Of a stretch of 39,684 nt of DNA, positions 22,574 to 31,193 are shown one piece after another (the first letter of the stretch is position 1; each line of letters begins with the position of its first letter). A model generated the notes under the pieces. It did not search any database. It saw nothing but the letters and a program-made list of their open reading frames with translations, and was not told the origin of the DNA. Source of the stretch: an uncultured Planctomycetota bacterium (lineage in GTDB: Bacteria > Planctomycetota > Planctomycetia > Pirellulales > Thermoguttaceae); NCBI GenBank assembly GCA_902786505.1, contig CADACS010000028.1, positions 1-39,684 of the forward strand. The letters are read 5' to 3'. A program made the translations under genes and the position numbers.

Positions 22574-25339
22574 ATGACCCGTATCGACGAATCGGTTTCC
22601 AGCCAAAGAGGACGTACTGTACGCGCGACGACGGCCGGCGGCCGCCGCGCTCGGTTTTTTACGCGCGCTTTGGCGGCTTGCGCGGTTATGCTGACGGCGT
22701 CGTGCGCCGCGTTTTCCGCGGATTTCTACGGTTCTTCGAGCGCGGCTTCCGCCGCGGCTAAATCTCAGTATCTCCGCGCGCGCCAGCAGGAAGCGGCGCA
22801 GGCGCAGTATCAGCGTCAGCAGGAGGCGCTCCTCCTTCAGCGTCAGGCGGCGGAGGCGGAGAATCTCCGCCGCATGGAGATCGCGCGCCAGCAGACGGCG
22901 GCCGCGGAGCAGGCGTCCGCTCAGGAAGGCCGTTCCTCGTCGGGCTCTTCTAAGGGCCTGTTTTCCGGAATCTCGAATCTTTGGGACGGTTCGCGTTCTT
23001 CTTCCCAATCTCAGAGCGCGTCGCAGCCGCGTCAGCCCCTGTTGACCGCGCCGTTCCAGCAGTCTTCTCAGCCTGAACCGCGTCAGGAAGGGCCGGAGCG
23101 CAACAACGCGTTCGGATACCGGCCGCTCTTTAAGCGCTCTTCTTTGCCGTTCAGCCGCTCTCACGGGGATCAGGCCGAGCGTTCGGAGGAGCCGTCCGGC
23201 TACGCCAGTTCGCAGTCTTGGCGCCCGGATCATGACTACGCGGGTCCTCAAGCTCAGTACGCGCATTCCCCGTACCGCCAGTCTCCGTCCGGAACGCCGA
23301 GCGCGGAATCGCTCGCGCAGCCGTCGACGAACCGGTCCGACGCGGCCGACCTGTTAACGAAGATTCCGTGGAACGCGCTCTCGCCTTCGGCGAAGACGAA
23401 GATTCAGAGCCTGACGTCGTCGTCGACGCTCTACCGCCGTCTCCCGATGGGCGGCTGCCGCTGCAATCCTGAGCTGTTCGACTTCTTCCTCACCTATCCG
23501 AATACGGTCGTCGAACTGTGGCGCTCGATGGGCTACGAAGATATTACGATGGTCGATTTGGGGAACCATTCTTACGAGATCCGTGAAAAGAGCGGTTCTT
23601 ACGGCAAATTGCAGATTCTGTATCAGGATACCGAAATGGCCGTTGCGTACTGCTCCGGCGCGTACCGCGGGGCGGCGTTTGGGCGCCAGCTCTCCGGCGA
23701 GGCCTTTTTGGTTCTGCAGACGCGCTATACGGAAGGGCCCGACCGCACGCCGTTCGCCGTGTGCCGTATGGACGCGTTCATCGATCTCAACAATCCCGGC
23801 GCGGAATTTCTCGCGCGCACGTTCAGCTCCACGATCGGCAAGATCGCGGATACGAATTTCAATCAGACGCTCGCTTTCGTCGACAGCGTGTCGCAGACGA
23901 TCGAGAGCAATCCCCGCGAATTCATGCAGGTCGCGTTCAGTCTTTCGGGCCTTTCTCCCGACGCTCGGCGTCTCTTTGCGGCCAAGGCGGAACGCGTCGC
24001 GAGTCAGGCGCGCGTCCGCGTGAGCGGCGGCATGCCCGACTATCAGCTCCTCGCGAAAATGAACGAGCCGAACTCGGTCTACGCGCGCATACTGTCCCGA
24101 GGCGACACGCAGACGCGCGTCGTCTCGAATCCGGCCGTCCTACCCGGTCAGGGAAGCGTTCTCGAGGTTCCGTCCGCGTCGGCCGTTCCGGCGCTCCCGC
24201 CCAGCCTTAGCGAATCGGACTCGAGCCGGTTTGCCGTTTCGTCCCGCTCGACGCGCGGCCTGACGGCCGGGCTCGATAAGACGCCCGATTTCGAGACGTC
24301 GTTCTCGAGCGACGAGTTCGCGCTCGCCGACGATACCGGCGACTATATCGGTATGGACGAGTGGGAAGACGACGAAGCCGAAGAGACGGCGTCGCTGGCG
24401 AAGGCCGGCGCGCGCCCGTCGACTCACCTCGACGCGATGAAGCTCCTTGAAGAGCAGGAGAGCCGCGCCGCGCCCAGCTACGCCGCGAATTCAAACGACG
24501 TTCTGTCGACCGACGAACTGGAAGAAATCGACGAATTTTCCGCTCTGAACGACTTCACGCCGGAAGAAGACGGCGACGCGGAGAGCATAGCCGCGTCCGA
24601 CGAATACGACGCGCTCGACGCGCCGGTCGCGATCCCGTCGACGCTCGCCGCGAGCTCGAAGAAGAGTTCGGTCGTCGCGTCGCCCCTTAACGCCGAAGAA
24701 GACGCGGAAGCGGAAGAGCCGGCCGAGGTCGCAGAAGAGGAGCCGATTATTCTCCTGCTGCCGGAAGACGTCTCGACGGCGCCGTCCGACGGCGCGCCCG
24801 CGCTCGTCCTGCCGACCGAAGAGCCCGAAAGCGCGGAGGAGCCGACTCTTGATCTGATCGCGATTCCCGCGGAATCCGGCGACGAACCGGAACCGGCCGC
24901 CGTTAACGCGCCGTTTACCGTCGAAGTCGAAGAAGAGGCGTCGCCCGCGGCGACGGTCGAGAAGCCCGCCGACAAGACGGCCGCAAAGAAGACGGCTACG
25001 CCCGTCAAAGACGACAACTGGGCCGCCGGCTGGGTCCCGGTCGCGGCGAGCGAATCTCCGCTCCCGGCCGTTAAAGTAGCGGCGCGCGCGGACGAAGAGC
25101 GAACGCGCGGCGCGACGGCGCCGAAGTCGGCGTGGAGACGCGCTCCGGCCGAACCGAAAGAGGACGCGCAGTACGCGAAGGTTCCCGCCCGATTCATTAC
25201 GCGCCGTTACGCGCGCCCGGTCGAGGATCCGAAAGCGGAGCCGGAACATGGCGAAAAGACGTATATTCCGACGTTCGATTCGGGCGCCGAGGCCGCGTCG
25301 GCGAACGACGCGCCCGCTACGTTCAAAAAACCGCGCTGA
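22574..25339 (+). CDS. Large secreted protein of unknown function with coiled-coil and acidic regions
   Basis: A 921-aa protein starting at ATG 22574 (AAAGGATTGAAG upstream); the frame to 22520 lacks support. A basic N-terminus and hydrophobic segment (ALAACAVMLTASCAAFSA) look like a signal peptide, or possibly a lipoprotein signal with an atypical TASC box. Residues about 55-115 are Gln/Ala/Arg-rich and probably coiled-coil; about 115-260 are Ser/Gln/Pro-rich. A folded core at about 265-510 (WNALSPSAKTKIQSL, LPMGGCRCNPELFDFF, TVVELWRSMGYEDI) includes a CRC pair. The C-terminal 350 residues are low-complexity, acidic, with many Ala, Glu and Pro. I do not recognise the family; it may be a planctomycete-specific envelope protein. 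Low-complexity repeats make other frames appear long here. Confidence 0.65.
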   Translation: MTRIDESVSSQRGRTVRATTAGGRRARFFTRALAACAVMLTASCAAFSADFYGSSSAASAAAKSQYLRARQQEAAQAQYQRQQEALLLQRQAAEAENLRRMEIARQQTAAAEQASAQEGRSSSGSSKGLFSGISNLWDGSRSSSQSQSASQPRQPLLTAPFQQSSQPEPRQEGPERNNAFGYRPLFKRSSLPFSRSHGDQAERSEEPSGYASSQSWRPDHDYAGPQAQYAHSPYRQSPSGTPSAESLAQPSTNRSDAADLLTKIPWNALSPSAKTKIQSLTSSSTLYRRLPMGGCRCNPELFDFFLTYPNTVVELWRSMGYEDITMVDLGNHSYEIREKSGSYGKLQILYQDTEMAVAYCSGAYRGAAFGRQLSGEAFLVLQTRYTEGPDRTPFAVCRMDAFIDLNNPGAEFLARTFSSTIGKIADTNFNQTLAFVDSVSQTIESNPREFMQVAFSLSGLSPDARRLFAAKAERVASQARVRVSGGMPDYQLLAKMNEPNSVYARILSRGDTQTRVVSNPAVLPGQGSVLEVPSASAVPALPPSLSESDSSRFAVSSRSTRGLTAGLDKTPDFETSFSSDEFALADDTGDYIGMDEWEDDEAEETASLAKAGARPSTHLDAMKLLEEQESRAAPSYAANSNDVLSTDELEEIDEFSALNDFTPEEDGDAESIAASDEYDALDAPVAIPSTLAASSKKSSVVASPLNAEEDAEAEEPAEVAEEEPIILLLPEDVSTAPSDGAPALVLPTEEPESAEEPTLDLIAIPAESGDEPEPAAVNAPFTVEVEEEASPAATVEKPADKTAAKKTATPVKDDNWAAGWVPVAASESPLPAVKVAARADEERTRGATAPKSAWRRAPAEPKEDAQYAKVPARFITRRYARPVEDPKAEPEHGEKTYIPTFDSGAEAASANDAPATFKKPR

Positions 25340-25377
25340 CTCTAACTCGTTTAGCGCTGAGAATTACATTAAATCAG

Positions 25378-25401
25378 ACGCGGCGGTTAATTCCGCCGCG
25401 T
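25378..25401 (+). terminator. Hairpin terminator after the 22574 gene
   Basis: A 9-bp GC-rich stem (25378-25386 with 25393-25401) ends in TTTG. The T-run is weak. Confidence 0.55.
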
Positions 25402-25411
25402 TTGCTATTTC

Positions 25412-25440
25412 TTGCGTTTCGTCCGGCGCGCGGTTATAAT
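25412..25440 (+). promoter_or_regulatory. Promoter of the beta-helix protein gene
   Basis: TTGCGT (25412-25417), 17-bp spacer, perfect TATAAT (25435-25440), 78 bases before the ATG at 25519. Confidence 0.75.
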
Positions 25441-25518
25441 ACGTTTCCGTTGATTTTACGCGTTCCGCGCCGCTTTTCGTTGAACTGCGGCCGCTCTTTA
25501 ATCGAAACAGGAGACGTT

Positions 25519-27345
25519 ATGACGCTGTTTGACGCCGTATTGATTTGCGCGCGGCGCTCTCTGAGCCTTGCCGCGCCGTTCCTATTCGCACTTTCCGCGG
25601 TCGCGACGGCGACCGACTATTACGTCGACTCTGTCGCGGGCGACGACAAAGCGTCCGGCAAGAGTCCGGCGGCCGCGTGGAAGACGCTCGATCGCGTTTC
25701 CGAGGCAAAAGAGCTCGCGCCCGGCGACGCCGTTAAGTTTAAGTCGGGCTCAATTTGGCGCGGCGGCCTCAAGCCGCGTTCCGGGGAGCCGGGCAAGCCG
25801 ATCGTCTATACGAGCTACGGAAGGGGCGCGAAACCGAGCTTTTGGCGTTCGGTCGCGCGCGACGTCGAGGCGGACTGGGTTCGCGCGGGCGAGAATCTTT
25901 GGGCGACGCGCACGACGGAAGTTCGGAAAGTCGGTCCGGCGGACGGATTCCTCAGCGGCAAGGGCTGGAGCCTGCATCAGGAAGGGGGCGCAAAAGTCAA
26001 ATACGAAGCGAAAGATTCGCGCTATGTGTTTGCCGGCGAAAATTTCGGAACGAAGCCGAACAGCGTCCAATGGATGAACTCGCCGTTCCCGATCGAGAAG
26101 GGGCGCTGCTACCGTCTCTCGGCGGACGTTAAGTCGACGAAACCGGTCGATATTCTTCCGTCCCTCATGATGTCGGGCTCCCCTTGGTCGAGCTACGGCG
26201 ACGTTGCGTACGGCGCGATTCACGGCGAGCCGCAGCCGACGCGCCAGTCGGTCGTCTTCCGCTCGCGCGTCGACGCGAAGGACGCGCGCGTTACGTTCTA
26301 TATGGGCGGTCTGCCGGAAGATACGACCGTCGAAATATCGAATATCGCGGTCGACGAGGTCGCGATCGACGCGTTCGATTTTGGGCCCGACGTTGGCAAT
26401 ATTATTCTCGACGGCAAAAAAGCGGCGTTTAAACGCTGGACGCGCGACGACTTAAAAGCGCAGGACGATTTCTGGTTCGACCGCAAAGAAGGGCGCGTCT
26501 TCTTCTACTCGAAAGAGAACCCCGCCAAGACGTACCGTTCGCTCGAGGCGGCCGTTATGCTCCACGTAATCGACCATTCGTCGGTCCACGACGCCGTTTT
26601 CGACGGGCTTGATCTCCGCTACGGGGCCGCGCACGGGTTCGGCGGCGCGTCGAGCAAGCGGCTGATCATCCGCAACTGCGATATCTGCTGGATCGGGGGC
26701 GGCGATCAGTACCGCGGGGGCGGAGAAGGGCGCCGCGTGCGGTACGGAAACGGAATTGAATTCTGGGCGGACGCGGAAGATAATTTAGTCGAAAACTGCC
26801 GCCTTTGGGAAGTTTACGACGCCGCGATTACCAATCAGGGCTCCGGAACGAACGTCGAAAAGAATATTGTGTACCGCAACAATCTCATTTGGAACTGCGA
26901 GTATTCCTTTGAGTATTGGAATCGGGACGAGACGTCGAAGACGGAGAACGTGTCGTTTGTCGACAACGTCTGTCTGAACGCGGGCTACGGCTGGGGACAC
27001 GTTCAGCGGCCCGACCCGAACGGACGCTGCCTCATGTTCTACAGCAATACGGCGCAAACGAAGAATTTCCTCGTTAAAGGGAACGTCTTTGCCAACGCGA
27101 CGGAAAGCCTCGTTCGGTCCGACGTCGCGTGGACGCCGGAACAGCCGGTTCTTGACGGGAACGTTTATTCGCAGGAGAATCAGGCGCTTCCTTACGTCCT
27201 CTGGCGGAAAGAGAAGATCTTCCGCGACGGATTCGACGCATGGCGGAAGGACGCCGGAGAAGAGAAGGGCGCGAAGCTGGAAAAGATTGACGCGGCGAGC
27301 CTTATTCCGGGGAACGACGCCGTTCTCGACGGTCTGACGAAGTAG
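25519..27345 (+). CDS. Secreted right-handed beta-helix protein (pectate lyase-like)
   Basis: A 608-aa protein; the start at 25519 follows AGGAG and the promoter at 25412. Signal peptide at about residues 1-32 (LSLAAPFLFALSAVATA). Just after it comes DYYVDSVAGDDKASGKSPAAAWKTLDRV, whose pattern (YYVds.aGdD...G.s...aWkTl) is the usual opening of planctomycete and Bacteroidetes beta-helix proteins. A carbohydrate-binding-like insert occupies about 145-290. From about 350 there are repeated strands of the parallel beta-helix (HDAVFDGLDLRYG, RLIIRNCDICWIGG, NLVENCRLWEVYDAAI, NVSFVDNVCLNAG). Polysaccharide lyase or glycan-binding activity is likely; no catalytic set can be assigned. Single-gene transcript closed by a strong terminator. 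Confidence 0.8.
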   Translation: MTLFDAVLICARRSLSLAAPFLFALSAVATATDYYVDSVAGDDKASGKSPAAAWKTLDRVSEAKELAPGDAVKFKSGSIWRGGLKPRSGEPGKPIVYTSYGRGAKPSFWRSVARDVEADWVRAGENLWATRTTEVRKVGPADGFLSGKGWSLHQEGGAKVKYEAKDSRYVFAGENFGTKPNSVQWMNSPFPIEKGRCYRLSADVKSTKPVDILPSLMMSGSPWSSYGDVAYGAIHGEPQPTRQSVVFRSRVDAKDARVTFYMGGLPEDTTVEISNIAVDEVAIDAFDFGPDVGNIILDGKKAAFKRWTRDDLKAQDDFWFDRKEGRVFFYSKENPAKTYRSLEAAVMLHVIDHSSVHDAVFDGLDLRYGAAHGFGGASSKRLIIRNCDICWIGGGDQYRGGGEGRRVRYGNGIEFWADAEDNLVENCRLWEVYDAAITNQGSGTNVEKNIVYRNNLIWNCEYSFEYWNRDETSKTENVSFVDNVCLNAGYGWGHVQRPDPNGRCLMFYSNTAQTKNFLVKGNVFANATESLVRSDVAWTPEQPVLDGNVYSQENQALPYVLWRKEKIFRDGFDAWRKDAGEEKGAKLEKIDAASLIPGNDAVLDGLTK

Positions 27346-27366
27346 CCTCCGCGCTTTTCTAGCGGC

Positions 27367-27409
27367 AAAAAAGGAGCCCCGGCCGAGCAAGTTCGACCGG
27401 GGCTCTTTT
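27367..27409. terminator. Bidirectional terminator between convergent genes
   Basis: A 9-bp stem (27374-27382 with 27397-27405) is flanked by A6 on the left and CTTTT on the right, so it can stop both the beta-helix gene and the minus-strand membrane cluster. Confidence 0.8.
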
Positions 27410-27436
27410 GCGTTTTATAACGCGCCGCAAACCGCG

Positions 27437-29704
27437 TTACAGCTTGAAGTTGAAGACTTGGCCGATAAGGCGCGTGAGTCTCTGGAGCAGCGTTTTCGGC
27501 GCGGCTTTAATTTTGACTTTCGCGGTCATGCCGACGCGCATGAGCTCGTCGTCGTTGTCAAGCTCGACGCGAACGCGAATCGACTCCATCTGCGGGCGTT
27601 CGACGCCGCCGTCGGTGGTTTCCGTCGCGATCGGGCCGCCGCCTTTGGTAGAGAGCTGATACGGCACGTTGTTCATAGCGCGGCGCTCGATATCGACGTT
27701 GTCTTTGATCTCGCCGTAATAGAGCTCGCCGGGCCGTTCGGTGAGCATAATTTTGACTTTCTGCCCCTTAACGACGTCGTCTTTTTTCGACTGATCGACG
27801 ACGATAATCGCTTCGAGTTTTTTCGGATCGCCGACGCTGCAGATCGTAACGCCCGGCTCGACGGTCGTATTCAGATTTCGCTCGAGGAGCGGCGTGCCTT
27901 CCCACTGGAGTAATTCCGAGGAGACGTCGCGGAATTTATTGTCGCGGTCCATACGCCAATAGGGCGAGACGACGACGCCGTCGATGGGCGAGACGAGCTT
28001 GAGCCGCTCGACTTCCGCCTGAATCGCGTCGTGCGCCTGATACTGGCTTTCGAGCCGCGCGCGGAGTTCCTGGAGCCGCGCGACCGCTTCCTGATTATTC
28101 CCCATCTGCTCGCACGTGCGGATTTCGCGCTCCATTTCAAGGATCTGACCCTTGACGTCGTTGAGTTCGGAGAAGAGGGCCGGATTTCTGAGCTCGACGA
28201 GCAGGTCGCCCGCCTTGACGCGGTCGCCGTCTTTGACGTAGACCTTGGAAATAATCCCGCCCGACTTCGGCGCGGAGATATTGGCGCACGTGTCCGCGCC
28301 GGTTCGCAGTTCGAGTACGGCGGGCGCGTAAATCGAGTAAGGGAATTTTACAAAGCAGCAGACGGCGGCAATGGCTAAGACGCCGGCTAACGACGGATAA
28401 AAATGCGACTTTTTCACTTTATAAATACGCCCGGGCACCCAGAAAAATTTTCCGATTTTCCACAGCGGCATGACGAGGAGTCCGTACAGGGACATAGCCG
28501 CGATGATTTGCGCGATGATTTTGAGTCCGTATGAATCGAAGAACTTATAGACGAAGAACAAAATCGAGGCCATAACGACCCAGCGGTAGCATACCGCCGC
28601 GACGGTATACAGGGCAAAGAGGGCCTGATTTCGTTTCGGCAGGAACGGATCCTCCTGCGTCTCCATACCCAGGAACCACTCCTGCGCTTTCTGCGACATG
28701 ATTTTCGTCGCCTTCTGGCGCAAGTTCGGGATTTCGAGCAGGTCCGCGAGGATATAGTAGCCGTCGTACCGCAGGAGCGGATTGATATTGAAAACGATCG
28801 TGCTGATGGACGAAATGAACATAATGTTCAAACAGAGATAGTGCAGCGTGTTCTCTTTTGTGAACCACCAGACGAAGGTCGCAATCGACGCGAGCGTACA
28901 TTCGACGAAAACGCCCGCGATTCCGATGCCGGCGCGTTTCCACTTGCTCGGGAGCATCCATGAGTCGGAAACGTTGCAGTAGAGGCACGGAGTGAGCACG
29001 AGGATCATGACGCCCAGCTCGTGACACTCGCCTCCCAGAACTTTACAGGACAGCCCGTGCCCGAACTCGTGCAGCACTTTGGTAAAGAAGAGCACGACGC
29101 TGAGCAGAATTAAGTTGCCCGGCCCGAAGAACTGATTGAATTCAGGGAGCTTCGAGCGGAAATGGTCGAACTCAATTCCGATGAGGAGCGCCGCCGACGC
29201 CATGAGCAGCAGGCAGCACGCCAGCGTGACGGGGTGGAAGCACCAGCGCACGTAGGGGAGCAGTTTATTAAAGAACCGGTCGGGGTCGACGCCCTTAAAG
29301 CGAATCGCCAGAATATTGGAGCACGCGGCGAGAATTTCCTTCCGCCGCCGCTTCTTGCGGCGCTTGAGAAGCTCGTGCCCCTGGTCGGGAACGCCCACGA
29401 CGATTAAACTGCACTGGTGGAGCTGCCCGACGAAATTCTGAATTTCTTCGAGCGTAATCTTCTGCGGCGGGAACTTCGCTTCAAATTCTTCTTTGATCGT
29501 CTCGAGCGATTTCGTACCGTCCAGAGACTCGAGAATGAAATACTCCTCGTCCTGAAAACGGTAGTATTTGAGCCCGATAGGATCCTTGACGATCCAGAAC
29601 GAGCGGCCGAGATACGTCGCGCGTTTGGCTTCTAAGTCGGTGCGCGCGTATACCGAGAGAATACGTTCCGCGCTGGAAACCAAACTGTCCGCCAAAGAAG
29701 CCAT
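27437..29704 (-). CDS. PqqD-like / M50 (site-2) protease / HlyD fusion membrane protein
   Basis: A 755-aa polytopic protein. An N-terminal PqqD-like winged-helix domain (about 30-105, YRFQDEEYFILESLDGTKSL) resembles peptide-binding RRE domains. The M50-type intramembrane protease core follows: HEFGH at 212-216, and NINPLLRYDGYY at 306-317 with Asp314 as third metal ligand; PCLYCNVSDSW (239-249) is typical of the YydH/peptide-zinc-metalloprotease branch. After more membrane helices a HlyD-type adaptor region has biotinyl-lipoyl halves (SGGIISKVYVKDGDRVKAG and VSPIDGVVV) flanking a coiled coil. ATG 29704 is preferred over the TTG at 29710 because AAAGGA is correctly spaced for it. Last gene of the trio. 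It probably processes or exports a peptide or protein across the envelope; the substrate is unknown. Confidence 0.8.
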   Translation of the reverse strand: MASLADSLVSSAERILSVYARTDLEAKRATYLGRSFWIVKDPIGLKYYRFQDEEYFILESLDGTKSLETIKEEFEAKFPPQKITLEEIQNFVGQLHQCSLIVVGVPDQGHELLKRRKKRRRKEILAACSNILAIRFKGVDPDRFFNKLLPYVRWCFHPVTLACCLLLMASAALLIGIEFDHFRSKLPEFNQFFGPGNLILLSVVLFFTKVLHEFGHGLSCKVLGGECHELGVMILVLTPCLYCNVSDSWMLPSKWKRAGIGIAGVFVECTLASIATFVWWFTKENTLHYLCLNIMFISSISTIVFNINPLLRYDGYYILADLLEIPNLRQKATKIMSQKAQEWFLGMETQEDPFLPKRNQALFALYTVAAVCYRWVVMASILFFVYKFFDSYGLKIIAQIIAAMSLYGLLVMPLWKIGKFFWVPGRIYKVKKSHFYPSLAGVLAIAAVCCFVKFPYSIYAPAVLELRTGADTCANISAPKSGGIISKVYVKDGDRVKAGDLLVELRNPALFSELNDVKGQILEMEREIRTCEQMGNNQEAVARLQELRARLESQYQAHDAIQAEVERLKLVSPIDGVVVSPYWRMDRDNKFRDVSSELLQWEGTPLLERNLNTTVEPGVTICSVGDPKKLEAIIVVDQSKKDDVVKGQKVKIMLTERPGELYYGEIKDNVDIERRAMNNVPYQLSTKGGGPIATETTDGGVERPQMESIRVRVELDNDDELMRVGMTAKVKIKAAPKTLLQRLTRLIGQVFNFKL

Positions 29705-29777
29705 TGTCAATCCTTTACTGGGGTAAAAATACGGTCGCGTCCGTCCGGACTCGCGCGAGCCCGGACGCGAAAGGCTC

Positions 29778-31112
29778 TCATTTAGCCTTAATCGTTACGG
29801 TTACGAGGGAACCGGGATTCAAGAGCCAATAATCTTTTCCGGTCTCTTTATTGCGAACCGTCTTGTTTTCCACGTCGGCGTAGAAGTAGTAGCACCCGGA
29901 TTCAATGACCTGGCGCACGTAGACGATCTTGCCGGTCAGGTCGACCGGTTCGGCGCCGGGCCGGCGCACCGTAACGAAGATCGTTTTGCCGTCGACGTCT
30001 TCCGGAGCGTACTGACTCGCGTCGATCGTTCCGGTAACCTGGACTTTATCGAGCCGCAGAATGTGGAGAATCTGGTCGCCTTCGCGGACCCACTGTCCTT
30101 CGTTCTGATAGATTTCGTCGATGAATCCGTCGATCGGGGACCGGAGCTTGCGGTTGCGGATCTGGACCATCGTGGCGTTGGCGCGCGCGAGACTCACTTT
30201 GACCTTCTCGCGATTGACTTCGAGGTCGTACTGGGCCTTTTCCACCGACTTATTCGCGCGAATCCAGTCGTATTTCTTTTCGTCGATTTCTTCTGGCGAG
30301 ATGGCGCCGGGCATCGACTTATTGAGCGCGGTAGCGCGGCGGTAGGACGCTTTGGCGACTTCCGCGGCGGCGAACGCGACGTCGACTTCGAGCGTTTTCT
30401 CCGCTTCTTTGCGCGCGACGAGCAGTTCCTGGAGCGCGACGACGAATTCCTGCTTGAGCTCGTCGTCCTGCAGTCTGCCGAGATACTGGCCCTTCTTAAC
30501 GACCATGCCTCTTGTGAGCTGCGGACGTTCGCTTTCGTTCTTTTCGGCGAATTCAAATTTGCTCAGGAGCTCAAACTGCCGAGCGACGGCCGCGAGCGCG
30601 TTGGCTTCCGTTTCCGCGGCGGTTTCCGGCTCGTCCGGCGATTTTACGGTCGAACCGGAATCCTGCGCCTGGTCGTTCGCGATCTCCTTGGCGATGCTTT
30701 CGGAGAGCTTCTGAAGCTCCTGTCCGAGGTCGTAATCGTCGTTATAGAGCCGCAGTTCGTCGAGCAGCCCCTGACCGTTGGCGCTAATGAGCGCTTCGTA
30801 CCCTTCGCCCTTGGGGACTTCGACTTTCGCGTTGCGCACGACGATATCGCCGGCGGCGTTCGTCGAGGAGCTCGCGGCGACGGCGGAACTCTCAATCGTG
30901 GCGTCGGGCGCGGGCGCGGCGTTTAGACTGGGCGAATTGCCCGGCGTTTGGAGCGAACCGAGCGGACTGGGAACGTTCTGGTCGAAATCCGAACTTGCGG
31001 CCCGTCCGAGAACGACGTTTTCGTAATCGTCCTGGCCAAACCCGAGTTCGCACGCCGCGACAACAGCGCACGCGAGGAAGGCGCGCGCGATCCAATCGAT
31101 TTGTTTCGACAT
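29778..31112 (-). CDS. HlyD-family periplasmic adaptor
   Basis: A 444-aa secretion or efflux adaptor. Signal peptide at about 1-26 (FLACAVVAACELGFG). An Asn/Ser/Ala-rich linker is followed by a helical hairpin (LQELLVARKEAEKTLE to SLARANATMVQIRN) between lipoyl-like half-motifs (GMVVKKGQYLGRL and LRSPIDGFIDEIYQNEGQWVREGD), then a beta-barrel domain. Adaptors of this kind span the periplasm next to an inner-membrane transporter; here the only candidate inner-membrane partners are the two neighbouring genes. About 80 bases separate it from the gene before and about 70 from the gene after. The ribosome site is weak (GAGCTGAT). Confidence 0.8.
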   Translation of the reverse strand: MSKQIDWIARAFLACAVVAACELGFGQDDYENVVLGRAASSDFDQNVPSPLGSLQTPGNSPSLNAAPAPDATIESSAVAASSSTNAAGDIVVRNAKVEVPKGEGYEALISANGQGLLDELRLYNDDYDLGQELQKLSESIAKEIANDQAQDSGSTVKSPDEPETAAETEANALAAVARQFELLSKFEFAEKNESERPQLTRGMVVKKGQYLGRLQDDELKQEFVVALQELLVARKEAEKTLEVDVAFAAAEVAKASYRRATALNKSMPGAISPEEIDEKKYDWIRANKSVEKAQYDLEVNREKVKVSLARANATMVQIRNRKLRSPIDGFIDEIYQNEGQWVREGDQILHILRLDKVQVTGTIDASQYAPEDVDGKTIFVTVRRPGAEPVDLTGKIVYVRQVIESGCYYFYADVENKTVRNKETGKDYWLLNPGSLVTVTIKAK

Positions 31113-31193
31113 ATCAGCTCATGTATCCTTATCTGTTATATGCTTATTCGAAGCGTTTTAACACGCGCTCGTGGCGCGGGGCGCGACGTTGAA

